From assembly GCF_007859715.1 (NCBI RefSeq), contig NZ_SJPG01000001.1:3064728-3128727 (forward strand): DNA of 64,000 nucleotides. Direction: 5' to 3'. Below are positions 8,633 through 18,526 of the stretch, piece after piece. This DNA is from Rubinisphaera italica. GTDB lineage: Bacteria; Planctomycetota; Planctomycetia; Planctomycetales; Planctomycetaceae. How positions within the stretch are numbered: the stretch's first letter is position 1; each line of letters starts with the position of its first letter. The translations under genes were made by a program, and so were the position numbers. The notes under the pieces are model-generated. The model saw nothing but the letters and a program-made list of their open reading frames with translations, was not told where the DNA came from and ran no database searches.

Positions 8633-9085
8633 GCGGCCCTTGGTATGGACTGTGAGGACTACTTCCCGAAGGGGCGAAGAATGTGGTTCCGACTTTGTGA
8701 GAAAGGCTCGAAGCATCACGAGGTTCCGGCCCACCACAAGGCCGAGCAGTTCATGGACGATTACGTCGCGGCGGCAGAATTTACAGGGCAGACAGGTGCT
8801 CCCCTCTTCCGTTCGCTTGATCGCCATCGAAATTTAACCGAACGCCGTTTACATCGAACAGAAGCGTTGCTCATGATTAAACGGCGGGCACGCAGAGCGG
8901 GACTCCCCTATTCCCTCTGCAACCATTCGTTCCGAGCAACGGGCATCACTGCATTTCTCTCGAATGGCGGAACGCTTGAAAATGCCCAGCGAATCGCAGC
9001 ACACGAGTCGCCAAGGACAACTAGCCTCTACGACAGAACGTCAGATGAAGTGTCGCTTGACGAAATCGAACGGATCGTCATTTGA
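8633..9085 (+). pseudogene. tyrosine integrase, detached C-terminal half
   Basis: The frame carries the catalytic half of a phage-type integrase: GMDCEDYFPKG and FRLCEKGSKHHEVPAHH (basic strand region), SFRATGITAFLS (Arg of the H-x-x-R box), AHESPRTTSLYDRT (catalytic Tyr in LYDRT) and ISLDEIERI-type ending. The N-terminal arm/core domain and first catalytic Arg are absent; a TTG at 8615 lies in unrelated sequence. The missing half is found at 19649-20176 on the other strand, and joining them gives FARIS-AALGMDCEDYF, matching family consensus with no lost residue. Confidence 0.8.
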
Positions 9086-9091
9086 CTCATC

Positions 9092-11332
9092 CTACTGTTT
9101 TTCTCGGATGGATCGGGCTACCCGAAAGCCTCGATCGAGATCGAATGTGTGGGGCCGGTCTTTGCCACGGTTGGCACAAGTCCCGTTGATGGCCCGAAAT
9201 CGTGTGTCCCAACTGCTACCCCGGAACCCACGTAACTGGCCTTCGTCGGGGCCATTCGGATCAAAGGTCGGTGACACCGGATAGTAGCTTTTGTCGTACC
9301 AATCAAAGACCCATTCCCAGACATTGCCGTGCATGTCGTACAGACCGAACGCATTGGGAAGCTTCGTTTCCACCGGCTGCGGACTGGTCAAGCTCTGAGA
9401 TGCCAGCCAACCGAAATCCTGAAGCGATTGTTCGTCCTCGCCCGAATACCACGTCGCCTGTGTGCCCGCTCGGCACGCATATTCCCATTCGGCTTCCGTC
9501 GGCAGCCGATACCCGCTTCCACCAAGGATCGAGACCGTCGCGCCGGTTACACGCATTTCTTTGTGTTCGGCGTCAGTCATCGCGTAGTAAGGTGAAAGCC
9601 CTTCACGACGGCTCAGGGCGTTGCAGAAGGCAACCGCGTCATACCAAGTCAAGGATTCTACCGGGCGGTTTCGCGAGTCGCCGCTCCTGAAGCGACTTGG
9701 ATTCTGTCCCATGACCGCTTCATACTGCGATTGCGTTACTTCTGACACCGCAAGCAAAAAGGGGCGCGTTAGTATGACGGGATGCTCGGGTTCGTCGGAC
9801 TGGAAACCAAGTGCACCACGCGCTGTTCCCATGCGGAACTCACCCGGCGGAATCACCACCATGCTCATCTTCAGTCCGTTCGTTGCCTGCTTGGGAATGC
9901 CAAGAAAAGATGTCCATGCGTCCCGCGCGGTGCGTACTTGTTGCTCGGTGAACGGAGACTGCAAGCGTCTTGGTCGTTCTATTTGACCAGCGGCGGTTGC
10001 GGTTTCTTCGATTCCGTTCTTGTTTTCCGTCGGTGGAGTTTCGGATCGGAAGAACACTGCCCATCCTGCGCCAGCGATCACAATGGCTGCTAACACAAAC
10101 AGTACCGGTAGCAATCGCCGAGAGGCGCGTACGGTTGTTGACTTTTTTTGCCAGCCTTGCAGCGCCTCGGCAAGCTCGCTAACTGACGCAAATCGATCTT
10201 TCGGGGCCTTCTCAAGGCACTTCAGACAAATGGAACTCAACTCTGGCGGAATGGCGTTGTTCAACTCAGTGAGCGGGATCGCATGCCGTTCCTGTACTTC
10301 ACAGAGAACGCTTGAGACCGTTGTTCCCTGAACGACTCGCTGGCCAGTGAGTAACTCATAAAGGATTGCCCCCACGGAGTAGAGATCACTGGCTGGCCCG
10401 ATCGGATGGCCGTCGCCTTCTGCCTGTTCCGGTGAAATGTAAGCGGGCGTTCCGGCAATGTAATGACTCGAATGCTTTGCTGATGCGAGGTCAAGATCAC
10501 GGACCATGCCGAAGTCGGTCAGACGGACGTTAAAATCGCCATCAACAAGAATATTGGCCGGTTTCACGTCACGATGGAGAACGCGGGCGTCATGCGCGCA
10601 CGTGAGGGCGGCACATAACTGGATCGTCAGATTGACTGCCTGTTCGATTGAAAGCTGTTTGGAATTAAAAAGCTGGGTCAGTGAATCACCTTCGACGTAC
10701 TCCATTACGATGTATGGCGTTTCCGATACCGTGCCTGAATCATGAACGATGACGATATTGGGATGCCGCAGCTTGCCGACGACTTGAGCTTCCTTGCGAA
10801 ATCGACGCAATGCATCCTCATCAGCCCACTTCTCATCCTGTAACACTTTGATGGCAACAAGCCGGTCGGGACCAAGCTGGTGGGCCTTGTAGACGATGCC
10901 ATTAGCGCCACGACCAATCTCTTCGAGTATCTCGTAGCCCGGAATCTCGGGTCTCAGGCATAGGCCCGACGCCATCGAAAACAACTTTCGAATCTGCTCG
11001 CTTAGATTCGGAAACCGGTGCAGATACTCCGGTAAGGTCGGAGGTGTCGCCGAATCCTCCCGGAGGCATATCTCGTGAAATATCAAATCCACAATGTGTC
11101 GTTCAGAATCCGCTGCGAATTGCGGGAAGGCAGCGAGATACTCTTCGACGCGACCGGGTTCGCTTGGTCTGGCCAGCAAGTCAGAACTGCAAATTGCCAG
11201 CAGTTCGTCCACCGTCCAGTCATCGGGGGTGATTGTATCGCCAACGTCGAAGGACTCCCCTCGCTGTCGTCGTGAAACGAGTTCAGCGATGACAGCTTCG
11301 AGAGGCGACGAATCTGGCGAGTCATTCTTCAT
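9092..11332 (-). CDS. membrane Ser/Thr kinase fused to a SUMF1/FGE-like domain
   Basis: 746 residues. Order: N-terminal regulatory stretch (1-125), Pkn2-type kinase about 130-395 with IGRGANGIVYK, the VAIK lysine, LHRDVKPANIL and DFG, all consistent with an active kinase; a membrane segment about 407-427; then an FGE-sulfatase domain about 500-745 (IPPGEFRMGT, NRPVESLTWYDAVAFCN, LPTEAEWEYACRAG, HGNVWEWVFDW, RGFRVARS). The cysteine pair of true formylglycine-generating enzymes is not visible, so the extracytoplasmic domain is probably a ligand-binding sensor. Its ATG (11332) lies inside the end of the ECF sigma gene, an 11-base overlap, so both are one operon. Confidence 0.85.
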   Translation of the reverse strand: MKNDSPDSSPLEAVIAELVSRRQRGESFDVGDTITPDDWTVDELLAICSSDLLARPSEPGRVEEYLAAFPQFAADSERHIVDLIFHEICLREDSATPPTLPEYLHRFPNLSEQIRKLFSMASGLCLRPEIPGYEILEEIGRGANGIVYKAHQLGPDRLVAIKVLQDEKWADEDALRRFRKEAQVVGKLRHPNIVIVHDSGTVSETPYIVMEYVEGDSLTQLFNSKQLSIEQAVNLTIQLCAALTCAHDARVLHRDVKPANILVDGDFNVRLTDFGMVRDLDLASAKHSSHYIAGTPAYISPEQAEGDGHPIGPASDLYSVGAILYELLTGQRVVQGTTVSSVLCEVQERHAIPLTELNNAIPPELSSICLKCLEKAPKDRFASVSELAEALQGWQKKSTTVRASRRLLPVLFVLAAIVIAGAGWAVFFRSETPPTENKNGIEETATAAGQIERPRRLQSPFTEQQVRTARDAWTSFLGIPKQATNGLKMSMVVIPPGEFRMGTARGALGFQSDEPEHPVILTRPFLLAVSEVTQSQYEAVMGQNPSRFRSGDSRNRPVESLTWYDAVAFCNALSRREGLSPYYAMTDAEHKEMRVTGATVSILGGSGYRLPTEAEWEYACRAGTQATWYSGEDEQSLQDFGWLASQSLTSPQPVETKLPNAFGLYDMHGNVWEWVFDWYDKSYYPVSPTFDPNGPDEGQLRGFRGSSWDTRFRAINGTCANRGKDRPHTFDLDRGFRVARSIREKQ

Positions 11333-11906
11333 CGAGGTCCAACTCTTCCGTGACTCGTTCCATTGCCCGGCTGAGTTGTTTACGCAAGGCGCTAGCACTT
11401 ACCGGGTATTGCTTGCTTAACTCAACGTAGGTCATGCCTTTCGAGTGAATCGCATCAAAGATCGCCTGCTCGGAGGCGGTCATCTTCGAGCGGATGAACT
11501 GGACGAACTCGTAGCTTTCAATCTTCGGCTGTGGATTATCGGAGTCACCGTGCAGCAATGCGGCTGCTTCACTCGCTTCTTTCTCGGCCATGAATCGCTG
11601 GATAGCACGCTTGATTCGGCGCTCAACAATTGTCCGAACCGTTCCGCGAAACGCACCGAACTCAGGAAAGGACCATTTCTCCCAGTTGCTGATTAACCGG
11701 CGAACGACCGAATTGCAGACATCCATGGTCTCTTCGATCTTGCGGTGCAGTGGCGTCCGCCGAACCCTGATCGCGATCAGCAATTCTGTTTCATAAGCGT
11801 CGAAGAACGCATCCTGTGCCGATGAGTCGCCTCGTTGCGCGTCTTGAAGCAGCACAAACAGCTTGTCGTCGGTGAGCTTTCGTTCGTTCTCGTTCGCTAC
11901 ATTCAT
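11322..11906 (-). CDS. ECF-type RNA polymerase sigma factor
   Basis: About 194 residues starting MNVANENERK (a GTG-containing extension to 11915 is also open). The first half carries region 2 helices (DAYETELLIAIRVRR...), and the C-terminal region 4 helix-turn-helix is TYVELSKQYPVSASALRKQL. Sigma factors of this kind coupled to Ser/Thr kinases are common in Planctomycetes, where the kinase is thought to control sigma activity by phosphorylation. There is no anti-sigma gene here, which fits kinase control. It faces away from the five-gene operon starting at 12116, whose promoter it may recognise. Confidence 0.8.
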   Translation of the reverse strand: MNVANENERKLTDDKLFVLLQDAQRGDSSAQDAFFDAYETELLIAIRVRRTPLHRKIEETMDVCNSVVRRLISNWEKWSFPEFGAFRGTVRTIVERRIKRAIQRFMAEKEASEAAALLHGDSDNPQPKIESYEFVQFIRSKMTASEQAIFDAIHSKGMTYVELSKQYPVSASALRKQLSRAMERVTEELDLDEE

Positions 11907-11978
11907 GGATACCACGTCCCCGATAGTCGATAGGGAAAAGCCTTTTCCGAAAAAGTTGAAAAATCGTGTCCCGCAGCT

Positions 11979-12006
11979 ACTACTTCCCGGTTTGTACCCA
12001 AGTAGT
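11979..12006. promoter_or_regulatory. inverted repeat in the divergent promoter region
   Basis: ACTACTT (11979-11985) and AAGTAGT (12000-12006) flank a 14-base spacer between the sigma/kinase operon and the five-gene operon. A shared operator is plausible; not proven. Confidence 0.35.
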
Positions 12007-12115
12007 CACCGAGTCAGTCGGAGGGCTGCGCAGTTTTGGTTCATGTTAACCAAATCTTCCGCCCCGTTCACTGTTATGAGCGTGAAAGACGAAACGACAC
12101 ATCGGATTCGATCCA

Positions 12116-13732
12116 ATGACAACACAACTTGATCAACGCGTTCCCCTGCCAAGTCTCTGCCGTCGGCGTGTCTGGCTGATTTTGAAGCCGACTCTATTAC
12201 TCGTGGCACTCGCCGCAGCAGTCGGAATCGTCAAGTGGGGCAAGGCGCCGCGCTGGGTCAGCGAGACGGGCATGGAGAGAACCACTTCCATTCGGGCCAC
12301 AAACGATGCTTCCACGATTCAAACTGAACACAAGAAGGGAGTCACCAAAACACCGGGCATATCAGTTAGAACGGAACACCTCTCAGTTGAAGATAGGGTT
12401 ACCGGATATTTGAGCGAAGTGCACCCAATGTTCTACAGGTTTGAGCAGGAGCAAACCGCGTTTGCAATCGCCCAGTTAGGCGAAGAAGCCATTCCGTTGC
12501 TTGCTACGGTCATCGAACATGACTTACTCAATGGCAAGAAGCTCGAAGACTTACAGAGACACGTCGCATTTAGTGCGTTGGGAGAAATTGGCCCGGCGTC
12601 AGTCCCATCACTAAAAGCACTTCAAGAAGTCGATTCGGAGAGTCACTACTATTATGTTGCAGCCAATACGGCGATAGGACGAATGGAAGGCGATTTGTCG
12701 TTTCTTGCCGGTGAGTATGATGTTGACTGGGAGAACATGTCGAGTTCAGTCGCCCAGTCTCAAGACTTCTGGATGCTGCCGCGAATCGCTCCGACAGAGG
12801 AGTTGCTCCAGAAGTACATCGCGTTGCTGGGGCACGCCGACGCAACTGTTCGCCGCTATACACTAATCGCTCTGCCGCCATTTCGTGAAAAGCTTTTACC
12901 ACACGCCGCCGTACTCAGCCGATTTCTAAACGACACCACGATTTGCGCCGAAGCCGTGATAGCATTGTGGGCAACCGGTGATGCTCCAACACGCACCGTG
13001 CTGAAGGATAAGATCACGTCTTGGTCCGCTGCCCCAGACTTTCAAACAAAATTCTTGACTGTGGTCTCCAGTCCATTCTGCCCCGGCCTCGACCAGGAAC
13101 TCGCTGCTCGAATTAGAGTCGTATTTGACGAATCTAAGAATGATCGAATCAGAATCGCTGCCGCAAGGATACTGATTGACGCTGATCCTTCATGGAACCC
13201 GTCTCAAGCAGAGTTATTGCGACTAATGGAACGTGTCAGTCACCATGACCGAGAAGGATTGTTTTACATTCTGGGCAAGCAAGAACTGACAATTCGCAAA
13301 TTCCTGAATGAGCAGCGAAACCCATCACAAGCAGTGATCGAAAGAGCAAGAAAATTACTTGCAGATGCTGAGTCAACCGACAGCACGTTCCGGGACGCTG
13401 CGGTGAGAACCATCGGAGCCGTAGATTCCTACACGCACCCACTCTATGTAGTGCTGCTATCAGAATCTCGAAATTCACGTGTCTACGGTGACTGGGCACT
13501 TGGTCGGTATGCCACAGGAAAATGGTTGCCGACGTGGCTACGATTGCGAGCCTACAAGTCTCTAGTCAATCAATCTCCCAAGACATTTTACAACGAAGGG
13601 TACTATTCCGACAGCCATCTCAGTGACTTGAAAACCATGAGGCCGACTGTCCTTCAAGATTGTCCTGAATTGCTCGGCGAGTATGAAGTGCTTGTTCGTT
13701 TCGTCGAAAGCCAGAAGGCAGAACGACGATGA
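12116..13732 (+). CDS. membrane-anchored HEAT-repeat protein
   Basis: 538 residues. A cytoplasmic N-terminus, one membrane anchor at about 18-41, a low-complexity linker, then alpha-helical repeats over about 100-530: FAIAQLGEEAIPLLATVIE, FSALGEIGPASVPSLKAL, LIALPPFREKLLPHAAVLS and EAVIALWATGDAPTRTVL show the HEAT pattern of helix, Pro turn, helix. Such proteins are scaffolds. First gene of a five-gene operon: its stop overlaps the next start by 4 bases (ATGA). It may recruit the downstream DNA-transfer ATPase to the membrane, an inference from position only. Confidence 0.75.
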   Translation: MTTQLDQRVPLPSLCRRRVWLILKPTLLLVALAAAVGIVKWGKAPRWVSETGMERTTSIRATNDASTIQTEHKKGVTKTPGISVRTEHLSVEDRVTGYLSEVHPMFYRFEQEQTAFAIAQLGEEAIPLLATVIEHDLLNGKKLEDLQRHVAFSALGEIGPASVPSLKALQEVDSESHYYYVAANTAIGRMEGDLSFLAGEYDVDWENMSSSVAQSQDFWMLPRIAPTEELLQKYIALLGHADATVRRYTLIALPPFREKLLPHAAVLSRFLNDTTICAEAVIALWATGDAPTRTVLKDKITSWSAAPDFQTKFLTVVSSPFCPGLDQELAARIRVVFDESKNDRIRIAAARILIDADPSWNPSQAELLRLMERVSHHDREGLFYILGKQELTIRKFLNEQRNPSQAVIERARKLLADAESTDSTFRDAAVRTIGAVDSYTHPLYVVLLSESRNSRVYGDWALGRYATGKWLPTWLRLRAYKSLVNQSPKTFYNEGYYSDSHLSDLKTMRPTVLQDCPELLGEYEVLVRFVESQKAERR

Positions 13733-14433
13733 ACCAAACATCATACATCACATCTCCGTCAATTCGTTTTTACTTGCGCAGTCAGAAGAATTGTGGCATA
13801 GTCCTTCACGATATGAAGGAGATTCCTTCCAGCGACGGCAGCTATCCAGAACAACCAAAGCGTCCGATTCTCGGAGCTGACTCGTCGGATTTGCTTCAGA
13901 ACATTCCGAACTGGTTTCGTGATCTGATCGCAAAGTCGTTGGGAGAGGATCGACTGCATGAAGCGGAAGCCAGACATTTGCAGCAGCTTTCGCAATCGAT
14001 CGGGCTTCCGTATGCGGTGTTCGCCAAAGAACTCGCGGACGCGGCCTCTTCAGTTACTCTTAACCCCAATCAAACGCTACGAGATTCGTTCGCCTTTGAC
14101 TGTGCCCTGCTGGCCAATGTCTGTCAAAGCGGTGCCTCGATTGCTTGGCTGACGCGTGCCTACTTGCGTGGCTTCTACGTTCCGTCACGCGAGCAAACAA
14201 ACGAATTCTTACGGAAACTGGGAGACACGAACGGCAATCAGGACAATTCCGTGCGGAAAAACGCTGAGGCAGTCGCAGTGTTCATTGATGGCATCCTGCC
14301 ACGTCCTGCTCAAGTTGATGAAGAGACGAAAAATCGCCTCTGGAACGAGTTTGACGACTTTCTGAGCAGACCAATACGCAACGAGATTATTGCGATCGGA
14401 CCACAAGAACAAAAAATGGGAGGAGAGCAGTGA
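13729..14433 (+). CDS. hypothetical protein, second gene of the HEAT/TPR/ATPase operon
   Basis: 234 residues, no recognised domain, no membrane segment. Mostly helical after residue 45, with SDLLQNIPNWFRDLIAKSL, EARHLQQLSQSIGLPYAVFAKEL and a hydrophobic helix near FDCALLANVCQSGASIAWL. It overlaps the gene before by ATGA and the gene after by GTGA, so it is tightly coupled and probably makes a stoichiometric partner of the other products. Confidence 0.65.
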   Translation: MNQTSYITSPSIRFYLRSQKNCGIVLHDMKEIPSSDGSYPEQPKRPILGADSSDLLQNIPNWFRDLIAKSLGEDRLHEAEARHLQQLSQSIGLPYAVFAKELADAASSVTLNPNQTLRDSFAFDCALLANVCQSGASIAWLTRAYLRGFYVPSREQTNEFLRKLGDTNGNQDNSVRKNAEAVAVFIDGILPRPAQVDEETKNRLWNEFDDFLSRPIRNEIIAIGPQEQKMGGEQ

Positions 14434-15974
14434 TCGATACAGCCACGTTTATCGGAGCCCTGTTGGGCGGTGTTGTCGGCTGGCAAGTCGGCTGCTTTCT
14501 ATTTCACTGGTTCGTCAAGAATCAGGCGAGGAGGGAGGGGCAAGAGACGTGGCCCGTTATGGGAGCTGCAATCGGTCTCATCGCCGGTGCGGTTCTCTTA
14601 CCATTGGACTGGAAACTCTACATTGTCGCTGGCGGAGTTCTACTGCTGGCTGTGGTACGGCCACTGACTAACCTTCTCAATCAGCGGCGACAGGTTCGAG
14701 TTCAATCAAACTCAGCACGAGAGAACCAAGTCTCACAACGTAGCAATCTGGAATCACAGATTCGCGACGTTGACGCTGAAGTTGAACATCATCTTGCGGC
14801 TGGCCTTCCTGAGACCGGTCCCGTAGTCACTCGTTCCAAGGAAAAACTGAACCTGCTGCAAAAAGACCTGCAATCCGTCCTCGCCCAATCAGGCGATCTA
14901 CACGATCCACAACCGATACATCAATCAACAATGACTTCGGTGAACCGCTCTGTTCCGGCAGCCAATCGGGCTTTATGGGCAAGATATCCTTACCGAATTC
15001 CCGTGATTGGATTGCTTTACTCACGACTGGAACTCTGCTGGCTTACATGGCGTATCGCTCGAAACCAACGAGCAATGCGTTTCACGCGAGTAGCCAACTA
15101 TTTGAATCGTGCGATCGAGATTCAACCGCGAAGTCGTCTTTTCCTGCTGGATCGAGGTTCTGCTTTGATCACAGGCAATCGATTCTCTGAGGCCATTACC
15201 GACTACACGCGCGTCATTGGGTTTGCTCCACAGGATACACATGCTTATCAAGGGCGTAGTGAGGCGTATCGGCTCGACGGGCAACTTGATAAAGCGGTCG
15301 TCGATGCGACGAAAGCGATTGAGATCGCTCCGCAAAGTGCCCTTGCCTTTTGTCGTCGGGCATGGGCACACATGCACCTCGAAAAACCAGACGAGGCACG
15401 GGTCGACTTTGACACGGCCATCAAACTCGATCGATTCTGCTTGCCTGCTTTTCAGGGAAGAGCAACGTTGCTTGAGTCACTCGAAGAATACGACAACGCG
15501 ATTGCCGACATCTATCACGGCATCTGGCTTGATCCGCAAGACGCCAAGCTGCTTGTTTGGCGCAGTCGACTCCACCTCAAGAACAATCAGATCGATGAGG
15601 CGATTGACGATGCGAAGCTGGCTATCGAAATCGATCCCAATTGCAAGTCCGGCCACAACCTCTTGGCTCAACTCTACGAGAAGGTCGAACGGTTCGATGT
15701 GGCCATTCCTGTTGTTACACAACTCGTACGCCTTTCTGATGACGATGCCGAACGTCGAAAACATTTGCTGCAACGCGCACGGCTCTATGAGTCCCTTAGC
15801 CAAGATGAGCATGCTCTCTCCGATTGTCAGGATGCTATGAAACTGGCCACTGAGGACGAGTCTAAAGAAATCGAGAAAACGATTGTCAATCGCATCCAGT
15901 CGCGAATTCCCGACGTGCAGTTCGTCGAAGGAAAAGACGACGCTTCAACCAATTACAAGGGAGAAGCGACATGA
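14430..15974 (+). CDS. membrane TPR-repeat protein
   Basis: 514 residues from a GTG start at 14430, preceded by GGGAGGAGAG. Hydrophobic segments at about 7-29, 43-60 and 62-80 place the N-terminus in the membrane; a short coiled coil follows, then at least six tetratricopeptide repeats between about 210 and 480 (for example YLNRAIEIQPRSRLFLLDRG, FSEAITDYTRVIGFAPQD and LDKAVVDATKAIEIAPQS). TPRs bind partner proteins. Overlap with both neighbours by 4 bases indicates an operon with the ATPase; an adaptor role in a membrane complex is likely. Confidence 0.8.
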   Translation: MIDTATFIGALLGGVVGWQVGCFLFHWFVKNQARREGQETWPVMGAAIGLIAGAVLLPLDWKLYIVAGGVLLLAVVRPLTNLLNQRRQVRVQSNSARENQVSQRSNLESQIRDVDAEVEHHLAAGLPETGPVVTRSKEKLNLLQKDLQSVLAQSGDLHDPQPIHQSTMTSVNRSVPAANRALWARYPYRIPVIGLLYSRLELCWLTWRIARNQRAMRFTRVANYLNRAIEIQPRSRLFLLDRGSALITGNRFSEAITDYTRVIGFAPQDTHAYQGRSEAYRLDGQLDKAVVDATKAIEIAPQSALAFCRRAWAHMHLEKPDEARVDFDTAIKLDRFCLPAFQGRATLLESLEEYDNAIADIYHGIWLDPQDAKLLVWRSRLHLKNNQIDEAIDDAKLAIEIDPNCKSGHNLLAQLYEKVERFDVAIPVVTQLVRLSDDDAERRKHLLQRARLYESLSQDEHALSDCQDAMKLATEDESKEIEKTIVNRIQSRIPDVQFVEGKDDASTNYKGEAT

Positions 15975-18526
15975 ACAACAGCGAGCCAAATTACAACATC
16001 GCAACGAACAATGATCTGGTAGATTACCAACTCGGCCAGCGAATCGACGGTGAGGATGCACCGTTCGTGTTGAACCGCGATTTGATGGCACAGCACATGC
16101 TCCTACTCGGCGGCACCGGCTGTGGAAAGAGCAAGTTTCTCGAATTGCTTTGCAGAGAGATGATCGACGACTATGCCGGTTTCTGCTTGATCGATCCGCA
16201 TGGTGATTTGGCTGAAGATGTCGTGGCCCACGCGGGCAAGCTGGCACTCGACCGGAATCACCCCTTTTCACCGGAGTGGATTCATTACATCCAGCCCAGT
16301 TTTGCGAATGTCTTCGGGTTTGATCCGTTCCGATATGAAGAAGCGGATGACATTACTGAAGAACAGCGAGAGATTGCGTACCGTGCCTGGCTTGAAGCGA
16401 CCGTTGATCGCGTAGCCGAGGTACTGCTGAGAAAACAAGGAGAATCGTCGTTCGAAGGAATGCCGCGACTAGAACGTTTCCTCAAGGATGTGCTGCTTGC
16501 CGTCGGCACCGCCGTTGATGACGAAGGTTCCCACTTGCCACTCGGAAATGCGCTGACGCTATTAGATTTCGGTCACAAACGGCAAGCGGATGTTTATCGA
16601 CTAGTTGCACCGCATCTTCCACGACATGTTACAGCGGACTTTGAGCGTTTGGCTGCGCTCAGCCCGAATCGACAAGCTGAAATGACCGACTCGACCATCA
16701 ATCGATTGCGGTCATTTCTTTCACCGATCGTCACGGCGGTTTTTCAAGATCACTTGCACACAATTGATTTCAGCCAAATCATTCGCAATCAGGAAACCGT
16801 GATCGTCAATCTCTGTGAGACAAACTACTTCTCTTCCGATCAAGCGAAGGCAATTGGTGGTCTCATCATTCACGAGATTCTGGCCAAGACACGTGCCGTG
16901 CGAAAACGATCGCAACGCGTCCCCTATTCTCTCATCATCGACGAAGCCAGTGAGTTTATTGGACGGGACGTTCAGCGCGCATTGACCGGGCATCGAAAAT
17001 TCAAACTGTCCGTTTGTCTCTCCGCACAACAGCTATCGAGCTTCAAGACGGAAACGCTGGACCTGATCCCGGATATTCTCAACTGCTGTAAAGCCAAAAT
17101 CTGCTTCCAGCAAGAGAACCCCGACGATTTGGAGTATCTCGCCAAAGTCTTCGGCTACAGCAATCTGGACTTCACGGAACACTATCAGAAAGTCTACGCA
17201 CCTGACGGTTTTGATTGGGTGATCGTCGAATCGGAAAACTTCAGTCAGAGCAAGCAGTCAAGCGAAACACACGGTTCGAGCTTCGCTAATGCGGAGGCGT
17301 CTACCGAGTCATCTTCGATGACGGAACAACGTTCCGATTCAATTTCAGAAAACAAAGGCACGACGATCAATCGTGGTGTCGCTGTCTCTCACACTCGCGG
17401 AACATCGAAGTCGACGGGAACTGGCTCCTCGGTCAGCGCAACCGTGGGTGATTCGTCCGCACAATCGGAAACCATTGGAGAAAGTGAAAGCGAGAGCCTC
17501 TCAACCGGCAATTCACACACCGTGACTATTGGCCACAGCGACAGCCAAAATCGGAGTCGGTCAACTCAAGAGTCGATTTCTAACTCTCAACAAGTCTCAC
17601 AATCTCGAACGAAGGGGTTCTCTGACAACCACTCAGCCGGACGGACGGGGACGAATTCGGAAGGGTACAGTTACGTTTCACCGCTGGGACCGGTGATGTC
17701 CATTCAGTCAACGATCAGCAATAACGAAGCGATGGGACAAACAGAGACGAATTCGAGGGGAAGCAGTATTTCTGATGGGGAGACATCGGCCAAAGGAAGT
17801 TCACGGACGACCGGCAGTAGCGAATCGACAGGCGAATCTTCCGTTCAAAGTGAATCGAAAGCGTTTGGACGCAGTAGAACAAAGTCTCATTCTCGCTCTT
17901 TGTCGAGAAGCCGTGGTCAGACGACTGGAACCAATCGCAGTCAATTGTCGGGTCAGTCAACATCATTATCTGACTCAGAATCTGATCAGACGGGGCATAC
18001 GAAAAGTTCCGGTGAATCAACCTCACAAACACATGGTAAGACAACAAGCTTTGCTCGCTCACGAACAACGGGGATGGCAAGGCAATGGTCGAAGACGCGC
18101 ACCGAATCACTGGCACATCAAATAGGTGAATCATACTCGTCAGGCATCTCTCTTTCCCCGCACCCCCTTCCCAAGTACCGCGTCGAACTTCAGAAGACGC
18201 CCAATTTAGCACGCTCGATCAACGATCAGTTTGCATTGTTCGCTCATCTTCTGGCAATCGCCAATGTCGGACAGGCCATGGTGCGGTTACCCAACGGACG
18301 TAGTGAGATCATTCAAGTCAATCACGTCATGGCACCAGCGGAGAACTTGCTTGAGCAGGAAGAGATAACAGAATGGATGATTGCAAAGATCATCGCGACC
18401 CATGCTTACAACCTCGCTCCGTCTCTGGATGAAGGAAGTGATTCCGATTCGTTACTGAGATTCATCGAGCAATCACAGACTCCACAGGAGCAAACGGATC
18501 AAGACACCGGTTTCAGTACGATGTAA
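15971..18526 (+). CDS. VirD4/TraD-like DNA-transfer ATPase with 300-residue Ser/Thr-rich insert
   Basis: 851 residues. Walker A GGTGCGKS at 47-54 is followed by CLIDPHGDLAED, the signature of conjugative coupling and HerA/FtsK-like ATPases; Walker B is SLIIDEASEF near 318-327, followed by a sensor-like CLSAQQLSSF. Residues about 423-723 are a low-complexity tract of Ser, Thr, Gly, Gln, Arg and Glu. A short globular tail follows. No N-terminal membrane helices are present, unlike classical TraD, so the upstream membrane HEAT and TPR proteins may supply anchoring. The Ser/Thr tract is a natural target for the neighbouring kinase (inference). Stop overlaps the next ATG by one base. Confidence 0.85.
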   Translation: MNNSEPNYNIATNNDLVDYQLGQRIDGEDAPFVLNRDLMAQHMLLLGGTGCGKSKFLELLCREMIDDYAGFCLIDPHGDLAEDVVAHAGKLALDRNHPFSPEWIHYIQPSFANVFGFDPFRYEEADDITEEQREIAYRAWLEATVDRVAEVLLRKQGESSFEGMPRLERFLKDVLLAVGTAVDDEGSHLPLGNALTLLDFGHKRQADVYRLVAPHLPRHVTADFERLAALSPNRQAEMTDSTINRLRSFLSPIVTAVFQDHLHTIDFSQIIRNQETVIVNLCETNYFSSDQAKAIGGLIIHEILAKTRAVRKRSQRVPYSLIIDEASEFIGRDVQRALTGHRKFKLSVCLSAQQLSSFKTETLDLIPDILNCCKAKICFQQENPDDLEYLAKVFGYSNLDFTEHYQKVYAPDGFDWVIVESENFSQSKQSSETHGSSFANAEASTESSSMTEQRSDSISENKGTTINRGVAVSHTRGTSKSTGTGSSVSATVGDSSAQSETIGESESESLSTGNSHTVTIGHSDSQNRSRSTQESISNSQQVSQSRTKGFSDNHSAGRTGTNSEGYSYVSPLGPVMSIQSTISNNEAMGQTETNSRGSSISDGETSAKGSSRTTGSSESTGESSVQSESKAFGRSRTKSHSRSLSRSRGQTTGTNRSQLSGQSTSLSDSESDQTGHTKSSGESTSQTHGKTTSFARSRTTGMARQWSKTRTESLAHQIGESYSSGISLSPHPLPKYRVELQKTPNLARSINDQFALFAHLLAIANVGQAMVRLPNGRSEIIQVNHVMAPAENLLEQEEITEWMIAKIIATHAYNLAPSLDEGSDSDSLLRFIEQSQTPQEQTDQDTGFSTM

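Noticed and set aside
9092..11332. Kinase SUMF1 domain as the activator of the nearby sulfatase
   Set aside because: The oxidase cysteine pair is not visible and the domain is joined to a membrane kinase; a sensor role fits better.
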